DNA of 64,000 nucleotides. Source: Bugula neritina (Eukaryota > Bryozoa > Gymnolaemata > Cheilostomatida > Bugulidae). Where the stretch lies: assembly GCA_964035545.1 (NCBI GenBank), contig OZ037765.1, forward strand, positions 4,027,698 through 4,091,697, in the 5' to 3' direction. The position numbers and the translations under genes were made by a program. Each line of letters begins with the position of its first letter. The stretch's first letter is position 1. The notes beneath the pieces were generated by a model. The model was not told the origin of the DNA, ran no database searches, and saw nothing but the letters and a program-made list of their open reading frames with translations. Shown piece after piece: positions 36,664 through 48,127 of the stretch.

Positions 36664-38284
36664 TAAAACGGAAAAAAGTGGCGGAAACGTAAACAGGAGA
36701 AAACAACTCAGAAAAACTTCTAACGACTACTTTTAAACATAAAATCCGGTTGCGTGAGCGTGGCCATAAAATCAGGAAACATCCAAGCCGTCGGCGCACA
36801 AAGAGTTTAGTTACACAACTAGTTTTTATTATGGTGTTGACAATTACATTTTTACCTGCTAATAATTAACTTTTAAACTACAAAACCGAGCCCAATAATT
36901 GTGATTCTCGTAGTTGCATAGATACCAAAACCTTCGATGTTTTACTATTAACTAAATTTTAGTTGTTCAACTAACATTCGTACGACTTAAGTTATCTAGC
37001 CAGCATAATATTATTTTTTTATCGAAATTCCCATTAAAATATCTCATTAAAAACTACAGTGAAAATAAGTTAATATTTATCGTTGCATGTAATTGTTATA
37101 ATAAAAAATGCTTATTATTGTTATCATGCTCATGAGTATTTTCAAACTTTAACTATAAAACGTAGAACTATCGTTAGTATTTATAGTACAATGCTATTTC
37201 AAATAGTGTGACTCAATTAGTATAATTTCATCAAATAAATAATTTGATTAATAAACCAAGTTAATACTTATGGGTTAAAATGCAGAACTTTTTAGTTTTG
37301 TGCTTAAAGTGTCTTACTTCCACTACCTCAAACTTAGGCCTTGTGCTCAAAACTTTGATCGATAACTCACTAGAAGTAAATGAATAGCCATGGCAGCAAA
37401 GTTGTTTTAATTTTTTGTTCTTTAAAATAATATTGTAAAGATGTGAGTGAAATTGTACATACTAGTAACTTGTATGTATTACTGTACAGCATGATGTAAT
37501 CAAAGAACACAATAACTTGAAGAACTATTTGATATTTATGCAATAAAACATAAAATATGATGCAATAATATAAGTAAAAGTAAGAAAAAAAAAAACAAAA
37601 AAAAAAACAAGTTTTTAGTTTTGTATAAAAATGTGTTCAAGGCACAGCAAATAAAAATTACAAAAACATATTTGCTGACGAAATGTCACCAAAATGCTGA
37701 ACAACTGAAACTTCATCATGGCTTATAACGCCTCGCATATAATTGCAAATATGCAACGGCTTATCAAAGCTTTAATGCCCTAAACACCTAATATGAATGT
37801 ACACATTTTGCAAAGTCTTGCTAACAGTTAAAATACCGCTAAATAAATCAATATGTTCTCAGTAGGTCTTCTTTGATGCTACAATACGATCTAGAGGAAA
37901 TATGTAAATAATAATGGAACAATCAGCTGTCATTCTTTACTTTGAAAGTGACAATCGCAATCAGAGTGGTGTGACAGCTACATTGAAACCAAACCAATTT
38001 GTAAAAAGCAACTTGATTACATTGGAGTCTTGTGACGGAGCTGGTGGTTTACTGTTCTGTCAACTCAGCAGTCAACTTCAAAGGACTTGCACATGCTAGC
38101 AAGCAAGTCCTATGAATTTGTAACAGTGAGTAGCGCAGGGAAATATTCCAAGGATTCTCTTCTTGAACACAAACAAAGCTGCCAAAACAAACAATCAACA
38201 AATTACAATTTTCTTCACAAGTGCAAAGCTAATGACAAAACACACAGCAAAAAATAAACAATATAGCTGATTATACAGCTGTAC

Positions 38285-39564
38285 CTTTATCACAGTTATT
38301 AGAACCAGAATGTCCGTAATACTTATTGCATTTATTCTTGGAGCTAATTAAATCTTTGTTCCTGCAACACCAATAAACTGCTCTTGTATTGCGCCTCTTT
38401 GTATACAAGTATTAGTTAAATACTTCTCACCCCACTCTTATCTGTTATATAAAGCAAATCCAGTACTTCCAAGTTTTTAGTTAACTTGACTCCTGGTTCA
38501 TCAAATCTTTTCAAAGTGATAGCTAAGACTTTTGGAAGCTTTGTAAACTGAGACAGTTGTACAGTTATATCTAGACTACTAGAGCTCAAAAATAGTAACA
38601 TGAGTATTTATTCAGTAGTCAGAAATTCTCAAGAATATGGTCCAAAATATTATGTAAACATAAAATACACAAAGTACCCTTCGAAAACATATCCATCTAG
38701 TTTCTTGGAACTGAATTGATGCCCTGCAGTGTGACCTCACTCTGTAACAAATAAAATAGCCAATACAAAAACGTGATGCTATAGTGCCAATAAAATAAAT
38801 GTTCTATTTGTTGCCAAATCACCTCTAATAGAGGAACTGGTAATAAATTCATTGACTGAGCAAATGCTGTTTCAGCATTGCAGAAATGACATTTAGTCAA
38901 CTATTCAACTTCTGACCAGAACAATTTTGTCCCATTGAAGAAAAGAGCATAAGTGTTTAGTGTACCTACTAACTGTCACTTTAGGAATTATAAACTATAC
39001 ATAAGCAACAAATGTGTTCAAGCAATGTTAATGTTACCCAACCTATTGCATCGCATGTTATAAACTTCCATTAATACCTCGGCAACATCATGCTGCTCAT
39101 TATTCATGAAATCAGGTAAAACCTCTAAAAACAAAATATGTATGTAAAAGAAGCCTTAATTGGTGGCTATTCTTGATTAAAATGTCAATTATACATTTGG
39201 TTTTTGATAAGGGATTTGAAATTTATCGTTAGCCATGAAATTCAACCCTTGATCTGTGGAATTGCTACTGGCACAGTAACAAATGAAGCATATATAACCA
39301 AAAAAGAACACTAAAGTGAAACCAAAAGACCAAAACAGTGATCTACTTCTCGATTACAGTATGAAAAAACATGACCATTTATTTCCTATATAAATAGAAC
39401 AAGTTACTTTAAATCTAGGTTTAAAGTCATATTAATCCCCTAAGAAAAAGATAAATTAAAATTTATGTACTCACAATTTACTTGTAGCGGTGGTGTGCGG
39501 TTTATAGTTTGAATACATGCATTTAAAAAGCATGTATTTCCAAAATTAGTTATACCTCTATAAT
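38285..39564 (-). CDS. Ubiquitin-specific protease-like gene fragment inside the TIR element
   Basis: Multi-exon on the minus strand; family C19 deubiquitinase. Likely exons: 39482-39564 with the catalytic Cys box GITNFGNTCFLNACIQ; 39043-39124 with the second USP box NNEQHDVAEVLMEVYN (family pattern Q-x-D-A-x-E); 38823-38900 with a zinc-ribbon-like CHFCNAET and LLPVPLLE; 38431-38584 with LPKVLAITLKRFD, the usual strand before the His box. A possible further exon, 38285-38361, has YYGHSGSNNC near where a His box is expected, but it is weak. The exon between the second and third boxes does not join cleanly in phase. It is either a decayed capture or a gene with exons I have missed. The full enzyme would remove ubiquitin from proteins. 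Confidence 0.65.
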
Positions 39565-41121
39565 CTGTAAAAATTATCAAAACAACAGGACCATTACAAT
39601 GAATGCTAAACAATGAATATTCTTGACTTCAAATTATATTATCAGAACAACAATTTGGCTTAAAAAAAACCTAGACTTTTTGGCTTATTTAATATGAAAA
39701 AGACTGTTACTCTCACAAGACAAATGTCAAATACACTATATCTGCACCACAAGACCAAAATGAGTCTTAACAGGGTATACAATGGGTTTTAAGATAACAT
39801 GTGACTGAGTGTTATAGCCAATTCATTAAACACATATATGTTTAAGTTCAACTGCATCAATGTGAAAGTTTGATGCACTTTTTCTCAACGATTTGAATAA
39901 AACACTCAAGTAGTATAAGTATTACTATCCATCTTGTCTTAGACTTACTAATTATTAATCAATATACCATAAGTATAGTTATAAGCTTATATTAATATCA
40001 CAATACCATTTAACAATAACTGGTTAGTGAATTACATATATAATTAAATGAATTAAAATAAACATAAGATTAGCAGATGTGAATTACTACTACAGTATTA
40101 GAATAAGAATACCAATACAATTATGAATTATTATTATTAATAATACAAAATTATATTAAAATAATAGGCTAATAATAATACTACACTTTATATAATGACA
40201 ATGATTATCATTATGATTATATTATTATTATTAATATTAATAATTAATTTAATACTAAAATATTAATTAACATAATACTAATACTTATACTTATACCAAG
40301 TTTAATAGTAATAGTAATACTAATAGACAATAGACATAGTAATAGAACTAGTAGCACTAAGTTTAATAGCTATACTAATAGTATTACATTTACTATTAGT
40401 ATTAATATTAGTATTAGTAATATAATTATAATTATAATAAATGTAATTCAATACCTAAAGTTAAAATGATATCGTAATCTATAAGTTATTATATAATTAT
40501 CACTATAACTATAAGTATAAGTATATTAATTATTATTTATATTATTAATTAAACGCTATTAGTATTACTATTAGTATTAGTAAAAGTGATACTATTACTA
40601 TTAGTATTACAGCATTACTATTACTATTGAGTATTAGTATTACTATTAGTATTAGTATTACTATTAGTATTATTAATATTTCTATTAATATTAATATTAT
40701 TATTTATTAAATTTAATCGTTAATATGATTTAGATTATTATTTTAATCGACAATTATTTAGTTTAAAAATGTTATTAATAATTTATAAGCAGATTGAGCT
40801 TACCCATCTCTAGCTTTATTTGTTATATTGGAAAGTCGAAGTGAGAATTTTAGGTTCAAGCAAAAAGATATAAGCTGTTCAGTTGAAGGGGTGTACTTGT
40901 AGAGTTGAAGATATCACGTTGGTTGCGAGGGATGAAATAGACTAAGTACTTAACACGTTGCCGAGGTTTTCTTAATGCAAGATTATTTTAATTTTAGAGT
41001 TGTGTCATTTTTCAACTAAAACCTATGCTTCGTGCATACACAAAAGTATTACGCAGCGATTACTAAAAAAATTGCTCGGTTAAGTACTTTTCCGCCGTTT
41101 TTGCAGAAATTTCCGCTTTTC

Positions 41122-41145
41122 CGTTTACGCAGTTTACAAAAACCG
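41122..41145 (-). repeat. Right terminal inverted repeat of the 4.5-kb element
   Basis: Exact mirror of 36640-36663, followed by the TAAATTATT target duplicate. Confidence 0.9.
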
Positions 41146-41154
41146 TAAATTATT

Positions 41155-42350
41155 ACAACTTGTTTATCAAGATAAGTATAGTCCATGCCTGCAATATTTT
41201 GATACTTCCATGAAATAGTAACCATCAATAAAGATTTAAATTTCTTAAATGCAAAACAAAAATGGTACAGATATTGCTTTTGTGTGTCATACACATGTGG
41301 TATGCAAACCTTGGTTTATTATTTATAATTATACTCTATACTCTATAGTCTATAGTCTAGTAGTACGTATTTATAATCGCTATGACTAAGCGCAGACTAG
41401 TGGGCGTGGTTTAGCTTAAAGCGACCTTGATCCTTTTGGTTTTATAGCTGGTTCAGTGCTCGTTGTTTTTATGTTGCTTAGGAAGTTAGCTCGCGCACGC
41501 GCGTAAAAGTTACAGCGTGCCAAATGCATCGTTTTTTAAATAAGACTGTCTGCATCCTCTCCCCAGAGCGATTTGTTAAGCCTTAGACATTTTCAAAGAA
41601 ATGGCATCATGGGCCCATGGTTCGTTAGTTTCGAAAAGGCATTGAACTAAAACTTCCTTTTCTTTCAATCATCAATGGTAGGCTATAGGTTAACAATAAC
41701 TATTACTTTTGAAAAGTCTTAGCCTATTACTCAGGACAGCCTCCGAAAGATATTATTCATTTTCAAAATAATCTTAGTGAAAGGTAGTCAGTTTTGAAAG
41801 TAGACAAACAAGAATTAAATGACACTCACACTGGCAGAGCTTGAAGTTTATAAATAATCAATTAATTCGAGTTTCAAAGCGACTGACACTGGGCATAGAT
41901 ACAAGTACGAGTAATTACCATTTATAACTTCTATCATATTGATATTCAACATTTAGATAAGCTGATAACAGCTAAAACTAAAAGAAACTCACTCACCAGG
42001 ACTCGGCGAGACTAATTTTATTACCAATACCAAATACTAATGAAGTAAGATAATAGTAATACTAACACTATGTTCATAGGCATTCACTTACTTATAGTGA
42101 TAATACTATGGAGTATGGTACTAGTAGTAACACAAAAACTTGTGGTTGTAGTTATACACCTACACTTACAGTGAGTGTAATATTAAGTCAAATAGTAATA
42201 GTCATAGCCCATAGGCATAGCCATCAGTATCACTATGTATTAGACTTAATCTGAAAATAACTATAACTTAGTATTAGTAATACTAATATATATTAGTCTA
42301 ACACTAACATGTATTGGACTGAAAATGACTACAACTATTACTATTAGTAT
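41155..42350. other. Spacer sequence homologous to 1138-2320
   Basis: Non-coding. It matches the copy-1 5' flank, with substitutions and small indels, up to the insertion point of element 3. Confidence 0.85.
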
Positions 42351-42656
42351 TGTGGTGGCTCGTGGAGCTACCAGCAACACAATACGCAAGGTTGCGTATT
42401 GACCCGGAACAATGTATTAGCCAATTAGCTAGGCTGTTTTATGAGTAATAGTAGCAGCTTCGCGCTACTAGCTCAGTTGAGGATAGTGCTGTAAATTAAA
42501 TAGACGTGCGTATCATTACTGTTGTACATTAGATTTTATTATGTATTCTTGTATTAAAATATAACGATATCTACTCGACTTAACTCGGTGAAGTTTCTCT
42601 AGTGATAAATAGACTCTCTTGGTGGCACATCAACCCTAAATCTGGAAAACATAACA
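42351..42656 (+). repeat. 5' LTR of element 3
   Basis: TG...CA, 306 bp, identical by eye to 49490-49795. Primer site TGGTGGCAGCGGTGGGA at 42658-42674. Confidence 0.95.
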
Positions 42657-42689
42657 GTGGTGGCAGCGGTGGGATAGTGTACATCAAAG

Positions 42690-43961
42690 ATGGAGACTGA
42701 AAATGCTAGAATGCAACCACCCCCAGTAGAAGGTGAGCGTAGAAATGCTGTTAATCCTGTGAATCGTGAGGGAGAAGAAGCTTATAGACATTGCTTGAAG
42801 GCTCCCACCTTTACTGGGTCGGAAGATGTCGAACAATTTATACAAGAATTTAGAGAGGTAATGGAGGTTGCTCAATGGCCGCATAGAGTGGCCCTTATTC
42901 AATTGCGGAGAGCGGTGACGGAGCAAGCCAAGCCGTACGGAGTAGGAACGGACGTAGACGGAATACTGGCTGCGCTGCGGGCCCGTTTTGGCATCTCCAC
43001 AATAGACGCTAGGACCAAGCTAGAGAGATTGTGCCGCAACCCGCGGACCTCGCTGCAAGAACATGCCGCGACGGTGAAGAAGCTGGCGCAGATTGCGTAT
43101 AGCGATCTGCCAGCACAACACCAAGAGCGTTACACCTATGACGCCTTTGTCCAGTCACTAAACGACCTGGGCCTAAACCATCAACTACGAGCTAAAGGGA
43201 TAACCAGAATAGAGGATGCCCTGAAGGCTGGAGAAGCTTACCTGTTGGCTACCCAAATGCATCGAGCACAACGGAGCCCACCAGTAGTTGGAGTCAGCGC
43301 TGCCAGGGCTACGACAGGCCCCGAAGCCCTCCCGCTGGAAGCCGAAGTGGACCGTATGGTAGAGATGCTGGGACAACTGGTAACCATTCTGGCCGGTGCT
43401 GGCCCCGGTCAGGCCCTGCGGGTGCCCCCAACACCTGTAGGGCAGGGCTGGAGTAGCGCTGATCAGGACCAGGGACAGAAAGGACGACCCCAATACCAGG
43501 GGGCGTTAAACTGTCACGGCCCGCGGACACTCCCTCCCCGCGGGCCGCAACTAAAGGAGTATGGTGGAACACGCCGTCGTCTGTCCGTACAGACACGACG
43601 GAACATTCCACCCGAGTGGCAGGTACCACGCAGGACTAGTAGGCCCGCACAACGGCCCAGTACCTTCTCCCTGCCACTCGCTAACCGGTTTCACCGGTTA
43701 CCTCGGGAAGAGGAGCCCGCCACTGAAGTGGAGCCAGAAGGCCCAGTGGAGAGCCCCAAACCCCGCCGGCACCAACCTCGCCGCCGGAAGCCCCGTAAAC
43801 CACGGGTGAAACCCCCGCCGTCCTGTCAATCCAGGACAGCACATGCGGGGGGTGAAAGTACAACCACATGGAGAGAGCTATTTCCTACCCGGAAAGGTGG
43901 CTGGCAACGCCGTCACTTTCCTGCTCGACTCCGGTTGTACTACCAACCTTCTCAGTCGTAG
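42690..43961 (+). CDS. Gag of element 3, reading on into the pol linker
   Basis: The open frame is 423 codons. The first about 270 are gag with the same core words as family A ([39 protein letters not shown]), though many residues differ and the CCHC zinc knuckle is absent. After the frameshift signal (43505) the gag frame has lost its stop and reads sequence resembling the pol linker of family A (VPRRTSR, STFSLPLANRF). This implies an extra base just after the hairpin. Confidence 0.8.
   Translation: METENARMQPPPVEGERRNAVNPVNREGEEAYRHCLKAPTFTGSEDVEQFIQEFREVMEVAQWPHRVALIQLRRAVTEQAKPYGVGTDVDGILAALRARFGISTIDARTKLERLCRNPRTSLQEHAATVKKLAQIAYSDLPAQHQERYTYDAFVQSLNDLGLNHQLRAKGITRIEDALKAGEAYLLATQMHRAQRSPPVVGVSAARATTGPEALPLEAEVDRMVEMLGQLVTILAGAGPGQALRVPPTPVGQGWSSADQDQGQKGRPQYQGALNCHGPRTLPPRGPQLKEYGGTRRRLSVQTRRNIPPEWQVPRRTSRPAQRPSTFSLPLANRFHRLPREEEPATEVEPEGPVESPKPRRHQPRRRKPRKPRVKPPPSCQSRTAHAGGESTTTWRELFPTRKGGWQRRHFPARLRLYYQPSQS
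43505..43547 (+). promoter_or_regulatory. Programmed -1 frameshift signal of element 3
   Basis: G TTA AAC at 43505-43511 in the gag frame, 5-nt spacer, then a perfect 10-bp stem (43517-43526 with 43538-43547). Directly after the shift, the -1 frame encodes RPADTPSPRGP, matching [11 protein letters not shown] of family A. Confidence 0.8.
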
Positions 43962-46900
43962 AGTCTTTGAGGCACTGCCCCGCCGGGACAGGGATAGAGT
44001 ACGACCGTATACTGGAGAACATGGCACCCTGGCAGACGGGTCATGTATCCCCTTTTATGGTATTATCGAGCTCCCTGGGCGTGTCCGAGATCAGGCTGTA
44101 CAGGAGACCTTTCTCATAGGTCAACTGGAGGAAGATGCTATCCTCGGAATGCCCTTCTTGAAGCATCACCAGTGCCGAATAGATTTTAGTAAGTCGGTGG
44201 TGCTGATGGGCGGGCGAGAACTCGCCTGTGTGGATAAGTTTGGGCGTCCTCTGGTGGGCGGTGTTCAGGTAGTTCGAAACTGCACCGTACCCGGACGCTC
44301 CAGAGCTACTATCCACTGCCGAGTGAACAGCAACCGGATAGCCAGGCTCGGGGTCGTTGAAAGCGCGCACGAAAGGATCCAACTCGCCAGTAGTTTAAAC
44401 CGACTAACTGAGCGAGGGGAGGTCTTAGTGCAGTGCGTCAACCCCTTTACCGAGCCCATTGAGCTCCCAGCTGGGTCAATGCTGGGCCGGTTCCATTCCG
44501 TCCAGGAAGAGGACGTGGGCCTGTCGCTGGGTGACGCGACGGAGGCACCCCCTCGACACCCTATTCAGGGACGAGGGGCAGTCCCAACACATCTCCGGGA
44601 GTTATACGAGACGGCCAGTAACGGCTGCGCGAGTAACAGAGAACGCCAAGCTATGGCTAAGTTACTACGCGACTACGGTGATGTGTTCAGCAGCGGAGAG
44701 CATGACGTGGGACTGACTGGAATTGTCAGACACGAAATACCGCTGACTGCAGGGACAGTCCCTGTCCGGCAGCCCACGCGCAGGCTGGGGCCGGAGAAAG
44801 AGAAGGAGGTTAGCCGACAAGTACGGGATCTTCTGGACCGGGGACTGATAGAGCCCGCCCATAGTGCGTGGAGCTCGCCAGTCGTACTGGTCCGGAAGAA
44901 AGACGGCAGTTGGCGGTTCTGTGTGGACTACCGCAAACTCAATAGCGTAACCATACAGGACGCCTACCCTCTACCTCGTATTGACGAGTCATTGGACGCC
45001 CTAGCCGGCAGCAAGTACTTCAGTACGTTAGACTTGCTAAGCGGCTATTGGCAGGTTCCTCTGAGTCCCGACGCCCAAGAGAAAGCGGCGTTTATCACAC
45101 GGGACGGTTTGTGGAAGTGGAAGGTGCTGCCCTTCGGGTTAACCTCCGCCCCAGCCACCTTCCAGAGGCTGATGGAACAAGTCCTTAGCGGACTCCATTG
45201 GAAGACACTGCTGGTCTACCTTGATGATGTCATCGTAATCTCTCCAGACTTCGAGACACATGTCAGTCGTCTGCAGGAGGTTTTCGAGAGACTCCGAGGT
45301 GCCGGTCTCAAGCTCAAACCTTCCAAGTGCGCTCTATTGCAGCCGGAGGTCAAGTACCTGGGGCACGTTGTCGGTCGAAACGGCGTGGCAACGGATCCCG
45401 AAAAGGTACGGGCGGTAGAAGACTGGGTCACCCCCCAAGACTTGACCGGACTCCGGGCTTTCTTGGGGCTGGTAGGGTATTACAGGCAATACATACCAGA
45501 CTTTGCGGGCATAGCCCAGCCGTTAAACCGGCTCACCGCAAAGGGAGTGACGTGGCAGTGGACCCCAGTCGAACAAGAAGCGTTCGACCGCCTCAAGGGT
45601 TGCCTACTAACGGCGCCCATCTTGGCCTACCCAGACCCCACTCTGGAGTACATCCTCGACACGGACGCCAGTGACCAAAATGTTGGCGCTGTGCTGTCAC
45701 AAGTGCAGGAAGGCCGAGAGGTAGTAGTAGCCTACTACAGCAAGTCTCTCTCACCCGCTGAACGAAATTACTGCACTACCCGCAAGGAGCTGCTGGCAGT
45801 AATCAAGTCAGTGAAGCACTTCAGACCATACCTATACGGCAGGAAGTTCCGGCTGCGTACGGATCATGCCTCGCTGATCTGGTTGTGCAAGAGAGCAGAG
45901 CCCTCTAGTCAGGTCGCCCGGTGGCTCGAAATCCTAGCTGAATTCTCATACCGGATCGAACATCGACCGGGCAAGAGACACAGCAATGCGGATGGGTTGA
46001 GTCGCCGACCTGACGGAGGTTGCAAACAGTGTCTCAACATCGAGAGGAGGGATGGAGGTCCCCCACGATGCGAGTTGGAGACGCTGGCTCACCACGGAGC
46101 ACCGTTTGACTGGGACCAGGGTCAACTCAGGCAGGGAGTTGATGAGTCCCCGGAGGATGTGAAAAACCTCCGCGCCAACCCTGTACTGGCCGGTAATGTT
46201 CGCGAGCTGAAGAAGCTCCAAGAAGAACTGCCTGGAGTCGTGGCAGACATATATCGGGCCAAAAGGGAAGGGCGACGACCCAGCGAGGAACGCATACGAC
46301 AGGGATGTGCCGAGTTCCGGCTATACTGTCAGCGTTGGGACTCGCTGCGGATCGGGCAGGATGGGTTACTAACCATCTCCCTAGCTGCCAGCGGCAGACA
46401 CCCGGAAAGGAAGAGGGTAGTCTGCCCCACGGCCATCCGCCGTGAGTTGATTTGGGATACTCACAAACAGGCCCACGCAGGGGTCAAGCGAGTGATATCC
46501 AAATTACGACTCCGGTGGTATTGGCCGCAGATGGAGCGTGACGTCCGGCTCAGAGTCAAACAGTGTGAGATCTGCCAGGCCAGTAAGCATAGCCGCCCCC
46601 CTGGTGAAGCAGGACGGCGGAGGCTATATGCTGGTAGGCCCTGGCAAGTAGTCGCTGTAGACCTGGTCGGACCCATGCCCCTGACCCCCAGAGGCAATAA
46701 TTGGATCCTAGTACTAACCGACCACTTTACTAGGTGGGCGGATGCTCTGGCTATCCCAGATGCATCAGCCCCAACAGTGGCCAGGGCACTAGACCAACAT
46801 GTATTCTGTTATTTTGGGCTTCCCGAACAGATACACTCTGATCAAGGCGCTCAATTCCAGTCTCAACTGATGAGCGACCTTTGCCACCTCTGGGGAGTAA

Positions 46901-47535
46901 ATCAGAGCAGGACCACCCCCTACCACCCTCAAGGTAACGGGGTGGTGGAGCGCAACAACCGGATGCTAGGTGATGCGCTCCGGAGTCTCCTCCTTGGACA
47001 AGGTCAAGAGGAATGGGATACGGTGTTGCCGCAAGTCATGCGTGCATACCGTAGCACCCCACACACCAGTACTGGTGAGACCCCAAACCTCTTGATGCTC
47101 GGGAGAGAGACTCGTGTCCCTGACCATCTCACCTATCACGTTCCAGAGCAAGACAACTCGGTTCACGAGTATGCCAGTGAACTAGTGGAACGGATGAAGG
47201 CCGCACACGATATACTGCGTCAACAGCAGTGGAAGGTGCGGCACGAAGATTCCGATGAACCACCTCTCTATCAAACGGGAGATAAGGTGTGGATGGTCAA
47301 TTACCGTAGGCGTCGCGGACAGGCTGATAAACTGAAGCCTAAGTTCGTAGGACCCTACGTGGTCGTCGAGGCTATGCCCAATCATACGTACAAGATTGAG
47401 CGCTCAGGACAGGTGTCTATCCAGAATGAGTCTCGCTTGAAACCGTATTGGGCTAGCCCCGACGGAGTGGGAGAAGCCCCCCCCGTTGTTAGAGCCCAGG
47501 AGGCAGACAACGACGCGCGGGCGACGGCGGCATAG
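43843..47535 (+). CDS. Pol of element 3, main part
   Basis: 1230 codons: protease ([12 protein letters not shown]), RT with YLDD, RNase H, integrase finger and D-D-E core, GPY-like segment. The frame is offset from the preceding linker at a run of six G, and is lost again at a run of eight C (47477-47484), where family A has seven. The N-terminal part (to about 44550) is family-B-like; the rest is almost identical to family A. Confidence 0.88.
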   Translation: MRGVKVQPHGESYFLPGKVAGNAVTFLLDSGCTTNLLSRRVFEALPRRDRDRVRPYTGEHGTLADGSCIPFYGIIELPGRVRDQAVQETFLIGQLEEDAILGMPFLKHHQCRIDFSKSVVLMGGRELACVDKFGRPLVGGVQVVRNCTVPGRSRATIHCRVNSNRIARLGVVESAHERIQLASSLNRLTERGEVLVQCVNPFTEPIELPAGSMLGRFHSVQEEDVGLSLGDATEAPPRHPIQGRGAVPTHLRELYETASNGCASNRERQAMAKLLRDYGDVFSSGEHDVGLTGIVRHEIPLTAGTVPVRQPTRRLGPEKEKEVSRQVRDLLDRGLIEPAHSAWSSPVVLVRKKDGSWRFCVDYRKLNSVTIQDAYPLPRIDESLDALAGSKYFSTLDLLSGYWQVPLSPDAQEKAAFITRDGLWKWKVLPFGLTSAPATFQRLMEQVLSGLHWKTLLVYLDDVIVISPDFETHVSRLQEVFERLRGAGLKLKPSKCALLQPEVKYLGHVVGRNGVATDPEKVRAVEDWVTPQDLTGLRAFLGLVGYYRQYIPDFAGIAQPLNRLTAKGVTWQWTPVEQEAFDRLKGCLLTAPILAYPDPTLEYILDTDASDQNVGAVLSQVQEGREVVVAYYSKSLSPAERNYCTTRKELLAVIKSVKHFRPYLYGRKFRLRTDHASLIWLCKRAEPSSQVARWLEILAEFSYRIEHRPGKRHSNADGLSRRPDGGCKQCLNIERRDGGPPRCELETLAHHGAPFDWDQGQLRQGVDESPEDVKNLRANPVLAGNVRELKKLQEELPGVVADIYRAKREGRRPSEERIRQGCAEFRLYCQRWDSLRIGQDGLLTISLAASGRHPERKRVVCPTAIRRELIWDTHKQAHAGVKRVISKLRLRWYWPQMERDVRLRVKQCEICQASKHSRPPGEAGRRRLYAGRPWQVVAVDLVGPMPLTPRGNNWILVLTDHFTRWADALAIPDASAPTVARALDQHVFCYFGLPEQIHSDQGAQFQSQLMSDLCHLWGVNQSRTTPYHPQGNGVVERNNRMLGDALRSLLLGQGQEEWDTVLPQVMRAYRSTPHTSTGETPNLLMLGRETRVPDHLTYHVPEQDNSVHEYASELVERMKAAHDILRQQQWKVRHEDSDEPPLYQTGDKVWMVNYRRRRGQADKLKPKFVGPYVVVEAMPNHTYKIERSGQVSIQNESRLKPYWASPDGVGEAPPVVRAQEADNDARATAA

Positions 47536-48127
47536 ACCTGAATACGAAGTGGTCATACCGCGGGAGGAAAACTTGGTGAGAGAGGAGCGGCAGCTTTTGT
47601 CAACAGAAGCGTGTCCGCCACCGCCAAGTCTAATTCTGTCACTTCCAGAAACCGAGCCGGTTCCGGAAGTGCAAACCCCCACGGAGGGAGGGGCTCCATC
47701 CGGAGAACAAGAAGAGGTGACCGCTAACGGTGAAGTAGAGACGCCATTAGAGGCCCCTACTAACGAACCGGCAAGCGTGTCACCCCCCCTAGAAAGGGGA
47801 CAGCGTACGAGGAAACCCCCACCATATTTAAAAGACTTCGTATGTGACTGCATTAGAAGCGGCGCACATGAAAGTCTAGGGGAAAACCGTACGATAAAAT
47901 GTTGGAGTTGTGAACCCCACGCAAATATCAACTTTTGCGTGGGCGGAATAGTGGGAGGAATTAATGCGCGTAAAGCAAATAGTTCCGACCTCGTGCCTCA
48001 GAAACGATGCTCAGCCTTTTCTTATGCTGACATCGCCAAAGGCAGACGTATCTCACAACCAGCTCCAACCTTACCAAGAACGTTGAGTATGGACATTAAT
48101 ACCGAGTTCCCAGGTAAGCCAGTATAA
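47486..48127 (+). CDS. Pol C-terminal tail of element 3, shifted frame
   Basis: 213 codons continuing the Pro/Glu-rich pol tail in another frame. Up to about 47810 it matches family A; after that it diverges (KPPPYLKDF, then a different Cys cluster and C-terminus). This marks the 3' edge of the family-A-like block. It has no start of its own. Confidence 0.8.
   Translation: MLEPRRQTTTRGRRRHRPEYEVVIPREENLVREERQLLSTEACPPPPSLILSLPETEPVPEVQTPTEGGAPSGEQEEVTANGEVETPLEAPTNEPASVSPPLERGQRTRKPPPYLKDFVCDCIRSGAHESLGENRTIKCWSCEPHANINFCVGGIVGGINARKANSSDLVPQKRCSAFSYADIAKGRRISQPAPTLPRTLSMDINTEFPGKPV

Larger units (their letters stand above)
36640..41145. mobile_element. 4.5-kb TIR DNA transposon (Mutator-like candidate) carrying a USP gene
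   Basis: Ends are perfect 24-bp inverted repeats: CGGTTTTTGTAAACTGCGTA onward at 36640 and its reverse complement ending at 41145. Both ends are flanked by the 9-bp duplicate TAAATTATT (36631-36639 and 41146-41154). The empty site is intact in the other spacer near 1129-1137. A 9-bp duplication with no LTR suggests a Mutator-like element, but no transposase is seen, so it is non-autonomous. The minus strand holds exons of a ubiquitin-specific protease. The stretch 39950-40750 is low-complexity TAATA/TATTAG sequence. Confidence 0.8.
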
